The notes beneath the pieces are model-generated. The model did not search any database, was not told the DNA's origin, and worked only from the letters and a program-made list of their open reading frames with translations. Positions 1-11,403 of a stretch of DNA of 64,000 nt are shown in pieces; position 1 is the first letter of the stretch, and every line of letters begins with the position of its first letter. Both the position numbers and the translations under genes were made by a program. Source of the stretch: Adiantum capillus-veneris (taxonomy: Eukaryota; Streptophyta; Polypodiopsida; Polypodiales; Pteridaceae); contig CM043960.1 in the NCBI GenBank assembly GCA_014529385.2, positions 77,973,910 through 78,037,909 on the forward strand, written 5' to 3'.

Positions 1-3000
1 TAGAGAGAGAGTCTTGTGATCATGTGAGTCGCGCAATGCAAATTGAATTCAAAATGTCCAGTGCCCACTAAATCCTTGTTGAAACAACTAGTTACTGACC
101 CTCCATTTCTAGGGATGCGGTTTTGGCCTAGGTGTTCATATATGTGTTGGGGTCCTTATACAAGTGACACTAAACATGAGAAAAAAAATGGAAAATCATG
201 AGAGTACTAAGGGCAAATCTTTCATGCACTTGAGAGGTTCATATCTACTTCTTGCCGTGTATGTTATGTATGCAATTCGTAACGGGTCATGGATCATGAT
301 TCTCATTGCAACGTAGAATATGCCAATAAGAAATAGATATATGAGCTCATCACCTTTGACTATAATAACATGCATGGTCTGAAGATCTCTCTTCGGTTGA
401 TCTCTCTCTATAGGCTATGCGATGATGTGTACTGCTACCAATCTTGCATACGAGAAGGAGGGTGAGATCCAAGCAATTAAGAGATAGTAGCAAAGACTCC
501 AAGGCAAATTGTACTCTAATATTGAAACTGATGTCAAAGCCAAAGACATGAATTTGGGTCATTGGATGGGGGTTGGGGATGGAGAGAGAGAGAGAGGGAC
601 ACTCTTTATCAATGGTGTCCCTATGGTGCATATGAGTGCATCAAATGATTCATAGGTTCTCCTTCCTTTGCTATGAGGTCTTACTATCATTAGCTCGATG
701 GAGAGACTTGCTGATCTATAAAAACATTTTAACACACAATATTGGAGCACTGATTGTATGGCTGGTGTTACACATAAATAGCATTAAAGAACCATGACTT
801 TGTAGTCCTAGATCGCTAAAGATTTCACATTTGTTGCCGATTCTAGCCCGTCAAACACAACACGTCAAAACTTCTTAATGAGCGGTTAGGGTTCTACCCC
901 AACTTGTGAAGACGTGCCCTTAGCTAGAAGAAAGGGGGTGGGGAGGAGGCTGATCGATAGCACTATTCATGCACGATGGTGGAAGAGAAAACATAAGACG
1001 ACAACAATGTAATAATGGATGTCGACTAGGCTCTCAACGGCGTGGTGGCTATATACTGCAAACAATAAGGGCATTGTGACTCAAGATCTGAGCAACAAAG
1101 AGGGGATGCTCCCTCCCCAAGCCCCTTTTCCTTATTTCGCCTTTCCTCTCTCTTTTTAATGCTCACTCACTGCATCTCTACTTGTGTCAATATCCCCACG
1201 CCGCCACTTACCAGGCTGAGGCTACCAATGGGGGGTTGTTGCCATGGATTTGAAACAAGGGTGTTCTGCAAATTCGGGCACCTACACTTGCAACTTGAAG
1301 GCCTGCATCATCTCAATTGAAAATTAAAGCTCATGGGTACTTTGTTTTTTTGTGTAATTCGGAGTTAGGGTCTTAGGGTTGTTTCAACACTCTTTCAGCA
1401 ATTGCAAAGTGAGAATTTAGTCTCCAATCGCACAATTAACCATGCTTGAAACTTGAAGGCATGTTGCATTATGCAAGATAGTGACATCGGTGAACATGTA
1501 CACATTGTAATGTTGTTCATCACTCACGAACTCTTTGCAATGCTTTGGTAGAGATTTACATCAAATGGGCCGTTCTTTTGAAAACAAAAAAGGTTTATGA
1601 TGATCTATTTTTTTGGTCTCCTTGAATGTACCGATTGCAAGACATGCTCAACATATATAAAACAAGTCCATGAACACTTGCCTACTTTTAGCGGATGCAT
1701 AGTGAGAATTCTTCCCAAAATGTTGTCACCTTTGCTAGCACCCTGAAGGCATGTGGCATTACATAACATGTGTGAAGGTGGGCTGTGGTCTCCTAGAATT
1801 CATTGATTTCAGGTTATGGGAAAATGGACAAGTGGGGAGCACTTGACAACGTTCAGTATGTATGACAAATACAGTGTACGTTTAAAGTCTTCAAAAGCTT
1901 AAGGTGAGAATTTTGTCCATACTATGGGGTCTCTAGGGATGCATTGATACAAAGGTATACCCATAGAGGCAAATCATGGAAGCATGGGACTATTTTGTGT
2001 GAATGCAAAGTGAAATTTTGTGTGAAAGCCAAAATGTGGGGGATCAAATTGATGAGTACACAATGATGATGCTAAATGGGACTCATTAGGTAGAAAATAA
2101 GGTGCAGGATAGTGTAAAGGGTGCTGAGGATAAACAAATGCAAGGAAGGAGATGTGAAGGTGGATAGATAGAAGCAAGGAGAGGCGATAGCTACAACAAG
2201 CGTAGAGTGGCCATTGGCTATAATGCAATTATAGCCAATGAAGGAAGGAGATGTGAAGGTGGATAGATAGAAGCAAGGAGAGGCGATAGCTACAACAAGC
2301 GTAGAGTGGCCATTGGCTATAATGCAATTATTATAGGGTATGGAAATAAACATGAGCAGGGCAAAGAGCCTCTCAAATATTTGCCAAGGATGTAATTAGT
2401 GAGAGTGATTCAGAGAGATGCTTTAATGGGAACTGGGAAGCTATGGGCTCTTTTTAGAGGAGGTGAAGCAAAAAATTATCTCCAAGTACAATCCACATCT
2501 TAAGGCATGTGGGATCATTATCCTCTATTTAATAATATTTTTTTGGCAGCTTACCTCCACATACCAAGACAGTCTCTCTATTGGGTGGCTACCCATTTGG
2601 TTGTCTTAAGAGAGCTTCCAGTTGAAGAACTTATTAGAGATTTTAGGGGTGATATGCTCACAATTAAAATAGCCAAGAGACTACCACTACCTTGTCGAGG
2701 CATAAAGAATTTTTGCACATGTTTTCACCTTGGAGGGTCACCGTAGATTAGGCAGCGTAAATAGATAGTTATCGCATGTACCAAACTTCTCGGGTGGGTC
2801 AAGGGTGTCCACACCTCTCACTTGCATTATTTACATTATAGAAAGCTCAAACACATTCCCTAGAACCAAAAGAAGCCACTTGGAACCATATCTAAGGTCT
2901 TGACACCCTATCCATGCATGTACGTGTGTCTGACTGTCGGCACGCAAGCATGACTATTTACATTTGTACATGTCGCATCTTTTTTAAAAATTAAAACCAC

Positions 3001-3107
3001 TTTGCAAAGCTCCCAAATGCATGTATTTACATCCATTTATACATATGCTTATTCATATAGATGCTACTTTGTACACGCCAAAAGCGGTCTATAATCATTG
3101 CCCACAT
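1..3107. other. Unrecognised intergenic DNA
   Basis: No reading frame here resembles a protein family I recognise. The longest open stretches are under 100 codons and have no motif. A short plus-strand frame at 2507-2746 has ordinary amino-acid composition but no recognisable domain, so it is not called a gene. The stretch holds a short GA run near 590, one tandem duplication at about 2.2 kb, and otherwise mixed, moderately AT-rich sequence. It lies beyond the 3' (integrase) end of the minus-strand gypsy remnant, so the missing LTR of that element could be here, but I could not locate it. Confidence 0.6.
2142..2333. repeat. 99-bp tandem duplication with palindromic junction
   Basis: A unit beginning AAGGAAGGAGATGTGAAGG occurs at 2142 and again at 2241, giving a 99-bp period; the second copy stops near 2333. 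The two copies are almost identical by eye. The junction contains a perfect inverted repeat, ATTGGCTATAAT - GCA - ATTATAGCCAAT (2213-2239), which could form a hairpin and may have helped create the duplication. Confidence 0.85.
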
Positions 3108-4248
3108 CTAGGTAGAGCATTCATGCTTAACCAAGAGACTATTTGCATCTAGAACCACATTCCTTGCAAAATATTTCTTCAATCTATAACCATTTATTCT
3201 ATAGAGTAAACGTTCCCCTAACAAAGTTTCCAACTCATATGTGCCATTAGGAAATACATGCTTCGCTTTGTATGGACCCAACCATTTGTCCCTCAACTTC
3301 TTTTGAAAAGTAAAATCCAAGCGAGAGTCATACTTCACCACTAGGTCTCCCTCTTTAATATCTTTCTCTGGCAGCCTCTTATCCATTTTCTCCATCCTTG
3401 TCTCTGCTTGTTGAAGATAATAATCATTGGATTTCTCTCTATTCATTTGCAACAACTCTAGAGAAAAATTTATTTCGTGTAGCTTGTCATTATGCGAACC
3501 TTGCATTTTTCGCAACAACTTCAAGGCATCCAACTGCACCTGTATGGGCATAAGAGCTTCCTTTCCATAAACAAGCTCATATGGCGTAAACTATGTCGAC
3601 ACTCTATACGCAGTTCTATAAGCCCACAAACACTTTTCCAAGTCCAAGTCCCACTCTTTAGGATGCTCTCTAGCATACTTTGATAGCATCTTCACAATTT
3701 GACCATTGCAATTTTCAACCAGCCCATTGCATTGTGGGTAGTAAGGAGAACAATGCCTATGTTTAATTTTCAAGTTCTCCATGAGAGCAGCAACACGTTT
3801 TCCCCTAAACCTAGGTCCACGATCAGAAATGATAACCATAGGAGCCCCAAACCTTCAACACACCTGTTCATACAAAAAAGAAGCCACTCTTCCTGCTGTT
3901 ACATCTTTTACAGCTCTTACTTCCACCCACTTTATCAAATAGTCCACAACCACAAGGATATACCTTTTTCCATTGTTGGTCCTTGGCGTTGGACCTATAG
4001 CATCCACTCCCCATTTTGCAAATGCATCAAAATACATTATAGATTTTTGAAGCTCAACCAAAAGCTTTTGATATTGCAAACACTTCGCATTCATGGCATG
4101 ACTTGCACCAAAAATAGGTATCTCTCATCATAGAGGGCCAACAATAACCTACTCTCAAAATACGAAAGACAACCTGATCCTTGCCTCGATGACCTGTTTC
4201 TTCATGGAAATGCTCCAAAATCAAGCCTATCTCTTCTTTGTATGGCAC
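3108..4248 (-). pseudogene. Gypsy integrase (Tat-type), broken
   Basis: Minus-strand fragments give an integrase in order: an N-terminal zinc-binding part with HEETGHRG and CKSCHEC (about 4054-4248), a catalytic core with the GVDAIGP-type first-Asp motif and the SDRGPRF second-Asp motif (about 3591-4094), and a C-terminal part with the LGPYKAKHVFPNG turn (3108-3551). Integrase would insert the cDNA of the element into the genome. At least two frame changes separate the pieces, and the gene is split from its upstream half by the solo LTR at 4253-5022, so no functional product is possible. The C-terminal segment, rich in basic residues, is the longest intact piece at 147 residues. Confidence 0.85.
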
Positions 4249-4661
4249 TTTTTGTTAAGTATGGAGCCTGATTTACCCTTGTAATTTTAAGTATTAAAAA
4301 TGCACATTTTTAAGGCCCCCTTATGAGGAGAAGCCATCGTGCCGCGTGAAGAAAAAATCACTGGGCCGAAAACAAAAATTTTCACGGCCAGTCTTGAGCA
4401 AATTCCTTTTTCATAGAAATATTCCTTTTTGCCGGAATATTATGGCCGGACGGCGGCCGAAAAGTGGTCGAAAAACGGCCGGTTGTTTGGCCGGTCGGTG
4501 GCCGGTGGCCAAATTCAATGGCCGGTGGCCAATTTCAAAGACGGACTTGTCTTCTCAAGGGCGGCCACACATGGGCGGATTGGAGGGTCTGGATTTGGAC
4601 TTGTCTACACAAGGGCGGCTACACATAGCTGCCTCTCATGAGAGAGGGCAACCCTTTTGGC

Positions 4662-4671
4662 CTATAAAAGG
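4662..4671 (+). promoter_or_regulatory. TATA box in solo LTR
   Basis: CTATAAAAGG lies about 400 bp into the LTR and is conserved in both LTRs of the full-length copia element (minus strand, near 12482-12490 and 17304-17312). It is the expected U3 promoter. Whether it is active is unknown. Confidence 0.65.
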
Positions 4672-4875
4672 AGGCCTCTTCTACACACAAAAACGGATTG
4701 TGAAGCATTGTGCTGCATTGTGAAGTTGATGTGAGGTGGTGAGAGTGAAGAAAGTTAGGAGCTCCAAAAGGGTATAATCCCTTTGTAATCTACTTCTTGT
4801 TTTGAAGTACTAAAGCCATTGAGTGGCTGCTTTCCCATGGACATAGCCCACAATAGGTGAATCACGTATATCGTG

Positions 4876-4880
<5 letters not shown>

Positions 4881-4929
<49 letters not shown>
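4881..4929. repeat. (CT)n microsatellite inside solo LTR
   Basis: About 24 uninterrupted CT units. The same tract occurs at the same LTR position, as GA on the opposite strand, at 12221-12278 and in shorter form at 17086-17100. It is therefore an LTR-borne microsatellite whose length varies between copies. Confidence 0.95.
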
Positions 4930-4932
<3 letters not shown>

Positions 4933-5207
4933 CTACTCTATAATCTCTCGTGTGTGAAAATTATCTCTCTCCATGAAGTAAACTACTCTAATATCTACTT
5001 AGCTACGCCCTATTTCCTAACACTTTTCTCAAAATGCTATCCTTGTCATAAAGCATGAGATCCTCACCTCCTAATGTGTAGTTTCTCTCTTTGCAACTAT
5101 TCTCTTACGTAGAACCTTTGACATGCCCTTTGGACATCGCCCTTTACCAAGAAATACTTCTACATCTTGCAATGATTCCCTTTGTGCATACAAGGCTTCC
5201 TTGACCT

Positions 5208-5614
5208 TTAAAGGGATACCAAGGCATCCAACTTTTCCCTGGTCAACTCATCAACTTCTTTATTCTTCTCACAAGGAACATGCTTAAACTCTATCTTCTC
5301 AAACTCATGTAAATGCTTCTTGATGCCATAGAACCACTTCTTCAAATTGTCTTTCTTAACATCCACAAACCAAGCAACTGATTCATGACTAGCAACACAT
5401 CCCCTTTTGCAACGACCCTCTTCAATCCAAACTCCAGACACTGCTTCAACCCAAGGAAAAGCATGAGATACTCAGCCTCATTGTTACTTTTAGTTTCATC
5501 AAGATTGTAAGCTCTAGAAAAGATTGCATCGCTTTTTGGGTTCTTAATGACTACCCCACCACTTGCCTTTTGAAGAACTTTCTCGTATGCACCATCAAAC
5601 ATCATTGTATACAC
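5208..5614 (-). pseudogene. Additional RNase H-like domain of Tat element
   Basis: The minus strand encodes a stretch beginning MYTMMFDGAYE, followed by a GGVVIKNP strand, the SNNEAEY motif and a VAKGDVLLVMNQLLG strand (5342-5614), then a shifted continuation with the KIEFKHVPCEKNKEVDEL motif (5208-5441). This pattern (FDGA, NNEAEY, GD, VPRxxNxxAD-like) is the RNase H fold found as a second copy in Tat-lineage gypsy elements. It has at least one frameshift and is not functional. Confidence 0.75.
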
Positions 5615-5636
5615 ATTCGTAATATCTACTTCCTCT

Positions 5637-6693
5637 TCATGGGTAAGATGGAAGCTCCCTTCCCTTATGTACCACTATGTCCGCGAGGTGATCTGTAAGA
5701 AAATGATCTACTTTAAACTCAAAATCATACTCTTGAAGCTCAAAAGTCCACTTTAAGATGCACTTGCTAGGCTTTAAATGTTGTACTACATTCGGCAAAA
5801 TGTTTGATGTGGTGAGCACATAGAACTTTTGGGACAGCAGATAGGTTTTGAAGCTACAACAAGCAAGAACCAAGGCAAAGACCCACTGTTCCATTTCTGT
5901 CTAGGAGAACTTGCTTACATTCTTCATCTTGCTCTCAAAATAAAATGTCTTGAAGCTCCTACCCTGCTTTTGTAAGAGCACCAACCCAAAAGCTACTGAC
6001 CCCACACTAATAGATACATAGAAAATCGATTGCAAGTTGAAAGGGATCACTATTGGTAAAGCACACAATACCTCCTTGATACCATCAAAAGCCTATTGCA
6101 TGTCTTCATTCCACTCAAACCCTTGAATTCTTTGACTCAATTTTTGGAGAGGATACCACATACTAACATAGCATCCAAAAAAAAAGTGACAAGTACCTGA
6201 GCTTATGCACAAATGATGTCAAATCCTTCGTGTTGCTGGGCGGATCCATAAGCAACAAAGCCTTAAATTTCTCTGGGTTGTCTTCTATTCCATTTTGGGA
6301 AATCACATGTCCTAGCAAATGGACTCTGGCATGAGCAAACTTACACTTCTTTGGGTTGAGTTGCCCAGCCTCTTGTTGAAGCCTTTCAAAACTCAACCTC
6401 AAATTCTCCAAATGTGTGACCCTGGAGCTATAACATCCAATGTCATCCATGAAAACTCAAATGAACTTACCCAAGTAGGGATGAAACACTCTATTCATCC
6501 ATCCTTGGAATGTAGCATATGCATTAACCAGCCCAAAATGCATTCTTTTGGGCAAAAAAACCCCAAGGAGTAATGAAGGTCGTCTTCAATCGATCTTCAA
6601 TCGCTATCAAGATACGAAAGTAGCCAAAAAATCCATCCATGATTGAGTAACGTTCATGACCTGCAACCTAATTGAGGATTTCATCTAGGAAGG
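5637..6693 (-). pseudogene. Gypsy reverse transcriptase and RNase H (Tat-type), broken
   Basis: The minus strand encodes RT palm remnants: the HERYSIMDGFFGY motif-A region near 6620-6670, the MDDIGCYSS motif-C region at the start of the 6163-6450 frame (normal YxDD, with MDD kept), the KKCKFAHARVHLLGHVIS thumb region, then RNase H residues around 5637-5894 ending in a TDHLAD motif. RT would copy element RNA into cDNA. Several frame changes separate the blocks, and the 5' part of RT is lost at the junction with the LTR at 6694, so it is a relic. Confidence 0.8.
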
Positions 6694-7331
6694 TGTAACA
6701 TTTAATGGCCTAGCAACTTTTGTGTAGCGGAAAATAGCATGAACATAGTTGGCATTTCATTAGAATAGATTCCTAATGAGCATAACAAGAGTGCTTGGGT
6801 GGAGAGAGCAACAAAAAGCATAACACCTAGTTAGATAAGCATGAACAATACTTCAAAAGAGATAGAAATTAAGCTATTGACAACAGTTGAGGAAAATTTG
6901 TATTATAGGTCTCCCCCATCAAGGAAGAAATTGTACAATACAATTCTTTATGTTCCTTCAATAAATAGCTAGTGCAAAGAAGATGGAAGCTTCAAGCACT
7001 AGAAAACACTTTAAAACACAACATCAATTCCCTCATGGTCTCAGACCCAAGACCTCACACACCTTCGAAGATGGTGAGAGGTAGCGGGGTATGAGAGTAG
7101 ATTGAGAGGAAGAAGGAGTAGTCTTATGAGAAAGATGTACATCTCCTCACATAATCAGTCATATTAGCATAGCATAGCTTAGTTATTAGCATGGTAGAGG
7201 AGATGAGCATGCATTGAAGCTTGGCTCTTGGTTGGATTTGCATCACAAAACCAAGAGTTGTTGGTGTAGGCCTCCCTTCTCACAAGCTTGGAGTAGGTGA
7301 TAAGCTTTCCATTAAACCTTGAGAAGGAGAG
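6694..7331 (-). mobile_element. Family-X chromovirus LTR, part 1 (split by insertion)
   Basis: Begins TGTAACATTTAATGG, the reverse complement of the LTR end that precedes the primer site at 60536. It is colinear with 24254-24880 and with the reverse complement of 59880-60535. It stops at 7331 inside a GA-rich sequence, and the LTR resumes at 10151. With part 2 the LTR totals about 1.52 kb, close to the solo copy at 24254 (1555 bp). Given the minus-strand pol at 11.4-19.7 kb, it is the 3' LTR of that element. Confidence 0.85.
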
Positions 7332-7915
7332 TGTAAGGTCTCTACTTTCGAAATTCACACAAGTTCTATTACGCATTTGAATTTTTTTAAATCATCACTC
7401 ATTATTTAAGATATTCGAGTTCAAATTATGAATCGTAGGCTAAGAAAACCTAGAATTTAAAATTTACGCTACAAAATTCTGACATGTTTAGCTATGTGAA
7501 TCATTAATTAACTTATTGTAAGACTTATTTACTGATTGTAGAATTTTCTTTTACTATTGTAAAGTTAATATAAGACTGTAAATTTTAACTTAAAAATGTA
7601 AAGTAAATTATCATTAAGGAAATAAAATAATTATAAAGACAAAAGAATACACAGGGATGACAAATGAAGGCACATGGACTCACCTGGACTCACATAGGAG
7701 GGGACAAAGTGGGACACACTGTCACATGAAAAGGAGAGGCTAGTCTTGACCAATCATAATGAGGGGGGGCTGTGTGGCCTTATCTTTTGATGATAATGAC
7801 AAAGTGGTCAAGCTGATGGGTACCACAAGGGTACCAAAAACGCGGGTATGATTTTTGAGGGAAAAAAATAATAATTATTTTTTTAAGAAAAAAATTTTGG
7901 ACGTTTTCTTTTCTG

Positions 7916-7925
7916 CTATAAATAG
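7916..7925 (+). promoter_or_regulatory. TATA box in 2.8-kb insertion
   Basis: CTATAAATAG follows a GTTTTCTTTTCTG stretch and is followed about 30 bases downstream by a CT/CA-rich putative transcript start. This layout is that of a retroelement U3/R border. It supports a plus-strand orientation for the insertion. Confidence 0.5.
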
Positions 7926-8059
7926 AGCATCTATGCTCACACTTTAGACATAGAGATTTCCTCTATAGCACTCACGAAGTGCTACCACTTCTCTTAGAGA
8001 GAAGGCATCCACAAACCACTAAGAGAGCAAAAACTCTAGTGGACTAATAAGGTGCGTAT

Positions 8060-8490
8060 TAATTAAGAATTCAATTAACTTTAGGAATGATGTATGTGTG
8101 CTATCTCTTACTCTAATCTCTCTAATAGATTAGTAAGATTCAATTAAATTTAAGAAAGATATGTGTGTGTGTGTGTTATCTCCTACTCTAATCTCTCTAA
8201 TAGATAGTAAGATTCAATTAGTTTTAAGAAAGATATGCGTGTATGTGTGCTATCTCTTACTCTAATTTCTCTAATAGATTAGTAAGATTCAATTAGCTTT
8301 AAGAAGGATATGTGTGTGTGCGTGCTATTTCTTACTCTAATTTCTCTAATAGATTAGTAAGATTCAATTAGCTTTAGAAAAGAATGTGTGTGTGTTCTCT
8401 TTTACTCTAATCTTCTAATGGATTAGTAAGATTCAATTAACTTTAAAAAGATGTGTGTGTATGTTTTCTCTTACTCTAATCTCTCTAAGT
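8060..8490. repeat. Tandem array, about 70-75 bp units
   Basis: The motif GATTCAATTA recurs at about 8137, 8211, 8286, 8361 and 8430, with a related copy near 8068. Each is followed by a TTTAAGAAAGAT stretch, a short (GT)n run and CTATCTCTTACTCTAATCTC. There are about six units of 70-75 bp that vary in the (GT)n part. The array lies downstream of the putative TATA box of the insertion. Confidence 0.85.
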
Positions 8491-8943
8491 ATACCTACTC
8501 TCTCTAGTTAGTACATCTTCACTATTAACTTATGTATAGTTAATTGAAAGTTAATACATAAGAGAAGTCATCATATTCTTATTATACATAATGAAATTCT
8601 CATTCAACAATTTTATTGTCAATTAGATTAAGTAGAATTTTTAATAATACTAAAAATTGATTTAGTTGAAGTATAGAAATGGAAGTTAGAATTGGATTAG
8701 AAACGTCATGCATAAAAGTAATGCAGTCCTAAACTTTCACTCGTAGTTTACACACTTAATTTTTGATTAATTAAGATTAACAAATATTTGATGTATAGAA
8801 ATTAGATATAGAACAACAACACTAAGTGTGAATCCGAGTTGGCGAGGGTTCAAATTACAGACTCTCTTTGGAAACAAGGAGATTACTAGGGATACTGACC
8901 AATTTAAAGTTCTAAGTGTATAACATAAGTGTAGTACAAAAAA

Positions 8944-9294
8944 ATGGCTCCAAAGCGTGCTCGAACCCAAGGTGCTAATGATCATGAAGCTGGTACAAGT
9001 AACGGTGGAACTCCTGCGGAACATGCTATGTCTCCACCAATCGGACCAATCAGAGTTATGGTACATGTTAGTATTGCAGTTCAAGTTATGCATCATTGCA
9101 TATGCGAGACCATAGAAATATATTATTTACCTTATGAAAAGAAAACACGGATCGAAACCACGGGGCTTAACCCCAAGAAACTCGGCATATGTTTGACAAG
9201 TAGGAAAGATTGTCTGGTTAAACTGGTTGCTATAGGAAAGAATGCTTGTCCAAAACCTTCGGTATGGTTTCTCTCCAGTCTCTCTACTTATTAG
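8944..9294 (+). CDS. Hypothetical short frame, possible gag 5' end
   Basis: An ATG after an A-rich leader (AAAAAAATGG) opens a 116-residue frame beginning MAPKRARTQGANDHEAGTSN. The hydrophilic, Gly/Ser/Thr-rich start resembles the first residues of some plant gypsy Gag proteins, but the rest has no recognisable domain, and the frame soon runs into unrelated sequence. It may be a truncated gag remnant of the insertion or chance. I do not recognise it. Confidence 0.25.
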   Translation: MAPKRARTQGANDHEAGTSNGGTPAEHAMSPPIGPIRVMVHVSIAVQVMHHCICETIEIYYLPYEKKTRIETTGLNPKKLGICLTSRKDCLVKLVAIGKNACPKPSVWFLSSLSTY

Positions 9295-10150
9295 CGCTGG
9301 TATTATGTGGCAGTTTTCGAGGCGTGAGATGACTCCCAGGATGGCACCACTGATGCTGTGGTGGGAGTACACCCAGATTAGCCCAGCTGGATACTGCAGT
9401 TTTGTTTTGCCGTGGCGTGAGGATGATGCCTAGATTGGCACCGTTGTTGCTGTGGCGGGAGTACGTCCACATTAGCACAACGAGTACTTGTCGAGCGGTA
9501 TGGGACGCTCATGAGGACAAGGGTTTTTATAAATAATGTATATATCGATCGGACATAATAGCGCCAGTAGAGATTCTTGAGTGAACCTAATCCAAGGGTT
9601 GTTGGTTTAAAATTGGACGACTTCTTGTTTGACTATTGTTTGTAATACTGTTTGAAGGGCTGTTTTAACGAACCAGTATCATAAATAAAGTAAAGGAACA
9701 TGTATGTTTAAACAATGTGGTAGTAATTAGACAACAAAAGAAGGGTGAGTGTGGTGTGGAAAGTGGGAGAATGATACCCCGACGGTATCATTCTATGGAC
9801 GGGTGGACCCGATGAGTCGAGTAACTTTCCAACGCTAGAAATTATTTTTTTAAGTCATAAATCTTAAAAGAGACAAACCTTGGCGGCTATGCTTCTGAAA
9901 CATGGGGAAAAAAGCGCACAGGTTGGTCACTCTAAGATTTATACTTTTAGGTATAATTGATTATAGATAGTTTTTAGATAGGGTTATGGTGGTCACACTC
10001 CGCCATAGCGAGATAGGACCAATCCTTCACTAACGGTTCATGCCCGTGGCTACGTAGTAGCTAAGGCAATGTCCGTTGGTTTTTCCTTCTCAGGATTGGA
10101 GACCTATCAAAGGTACTCCGCTCCTCTCAAAAAGGGGCAGGGACCTCACA

Positions 10151-11030
10151 GAGAGAGAGAGTCTTCTTGCTTTCACACATGAGCTAGTGTGAGTGTGTGT
10201 GGAATAATGCCTTGAGAAATTCAGCCCCCCCCCTCTCTCTCTTAGTTGACCCCTCATGAAAATTACTCATGCTGACACCCCATTGGACCTCTCCAGGCTT
10301 AGCCAATAGGATTTAAGAAGCATAAGTGATTTTCTTCTGACATGTATTCCCCTTTCCCCTTTTGTGAGAGCTTTAGGTTATTAATTAATGCAACTAAACT
10401 CTCATTGGACCCCTTTGTCTCTTGGCCAATAGGGAGCAGGCAAGCCATTAGGCTGTTGAGGACCCCTTGGGAGACTGTCCAATATTCTTCTAGAGAGCTT
10501 AATTATAATTGGTTCTTTTTATTAAGTGTTTTTAGTTGAATTAAACTAGATTTACTCTAGCCTAATTCTCATTGGTCCACCTCCATGGCCATCCAATAGG
10601 ATTTGAGTGCACCTTGTGGGCATCTGGGCTAGGGAGCTGACATGTGTCCCTCATTCCCTTCGTGTAAAGGAAGCTTGTGTATGTGTGCGTGTTTCTCTCT
10701 CATCCCCTACTTGCAAGGCTCGCTCCCTCCTATGTAGGAATCATGAAGACTACTAAGCTTTGACCATTGGACACAACCTTTAATTTTTGGAACCTTAGCA
10801 TTTTGGAAGTCTTAATGGGCTGAACCTTAGGGTCTTTAAAGACCATTGTTGCACATTGCTCTTTTGTAGATGGCCCCCCCTTTGGATCCCTATTTTCCCT
10901 CCTTTGGATCCCTACTGTGGCCGGTCTACCAGCTTAACCAATATTTTGGCTTTTTTTCCCTTGGCACTTTCCCATATTAAATGATCAGTTTAAAATCATT
11001 TAGGAGAAGTAGATATTAGTTATTATGACA
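10151..11030 (-). mobile_element. Family-X chromovirus LTR, part 2
   Basis: Continues the LTR interrupted at 7331. It is colinear with 24890-25808 and with the reverse complement of 57600-59850, including the CCAATAGGATTT, TTTGGATCCCTATTTTCCCTCC and CCCATATTAAATGATC blocks. On the minus strand the LTR begins TGTCATAATAACTAATATC at 11030. The sequence just beyond (11031-11048, minus strand) is purine-rich (CAAGAGAGAAG), as expected of a polypurine tract next to a 3' LTR. Confidence 0.82.
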
Positions 11031-11403
11031 TTGCTTCTCTCTTGAAATCATAGTCTTCCTCGACTATGGGGTAGAGAAGATAAAGCCTATTCATTAGTCC
11101 TTTTTCTAGCAGGTAGAGGATCCCTATCTTTCCCTACGACATCGTTCCAGAGTGGATGACTAATCCATTTGGCGCTTGAGAGCCTAAGCTGCCGCAAGCA
11201 TGTCTACACATGAGTCTTATCAATATTCCATAGTAGAGTGACAAGCTGTACTTGGTGTTTGGGAGACGTCGTCTCCACAAACTTGATTCTAAGCATGCAT
11301 ACTACTTCACATTTGTGCACAATAAAGAAAAAGAGAGTCTTATAAGACAAAAACTTTGTACATTTTCTTACTCTAGGGAAGCATTGTAAGCATTGACAAG
11401 GTT

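Larger units (their letters stand above)
4253..5022 (+). mobile_element. Solo LTR of the copia element family found at 12-18 kb
   Basis: Starts TGTTAAGTATGGAGCC and ends TTTCCTAACA. It matches, in the opposite orientation, the LTRs at 12132-12982 and 16998-17824. It is flanked by a perfect 5-bp target duplication, CTTTT at 4248-4252 and 5023-5027. No internal region is present, so it is a solo LTR left by unequal recombination. It has a TATA box (CTATAAAAGG, about 4662-4671), a (CT)n tract, and a shorter GGCCGGTGGCC-rich minisatellite than the full-length copy. It interrupts the Tat integrase. Confidence 0.93.
3108..6693 (-). mobile_element. Tat-lineage Ty3/gypsy retrotransposon remnant
   Basis: Read on the minus strand, the order is reverse transcriptase (to about 6163), RNase H (5.6-6.1 kb), a second RNase H-like domain (5208-5614), and integrase (3108-4248). 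An extra RNase H between the RT-linked RNase H and the integrase is characteristic of the plant Tat/Ogre lineage. The copy is dead: the frames are broken repeatedly, a copia solo LTR splits the integrase, and the RT is cut at 6693 by a chromovirus LTR. Neither LTR of this element is visible. The lineage is inferred from domain order and motif similarity; a domain search against a retroelement RT database would settle it. Confidence 0.8.
7332..10150 (+). mobile_element. 2.8-kb insertion with LTR-type ends inside family-X LTR
   Basis: The insertion is defined by comparison: the LTR copies at 24.9 kb and 59.85 kb run straight through this point, whereas here the LTR is interrupted. The insert begins TGTAAGGTCTC and ends GGGACCTCACA, imperfectly inverted TG...CA termini. 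GAGAG flanks both sides, but the site is in a GA tract, so that duplication is weak evidence. Inside are a TATA box, a 70-75-bp tandem array and a short frame starting MAPKRARTQG. No second copy of the terminal region lies inside, so it may be a long solo LTR of another gypsy family or a large non-autonomous element. Confidence 0.65.

Noticed and set aside
8841..8858. GGCGAGGGTTCAAATTAC as a tRNA T-arm or primer site
   Set aside because: No cloverleaf could be built around it, and for a primer site the T-loop sequence would be in the wrong sense.
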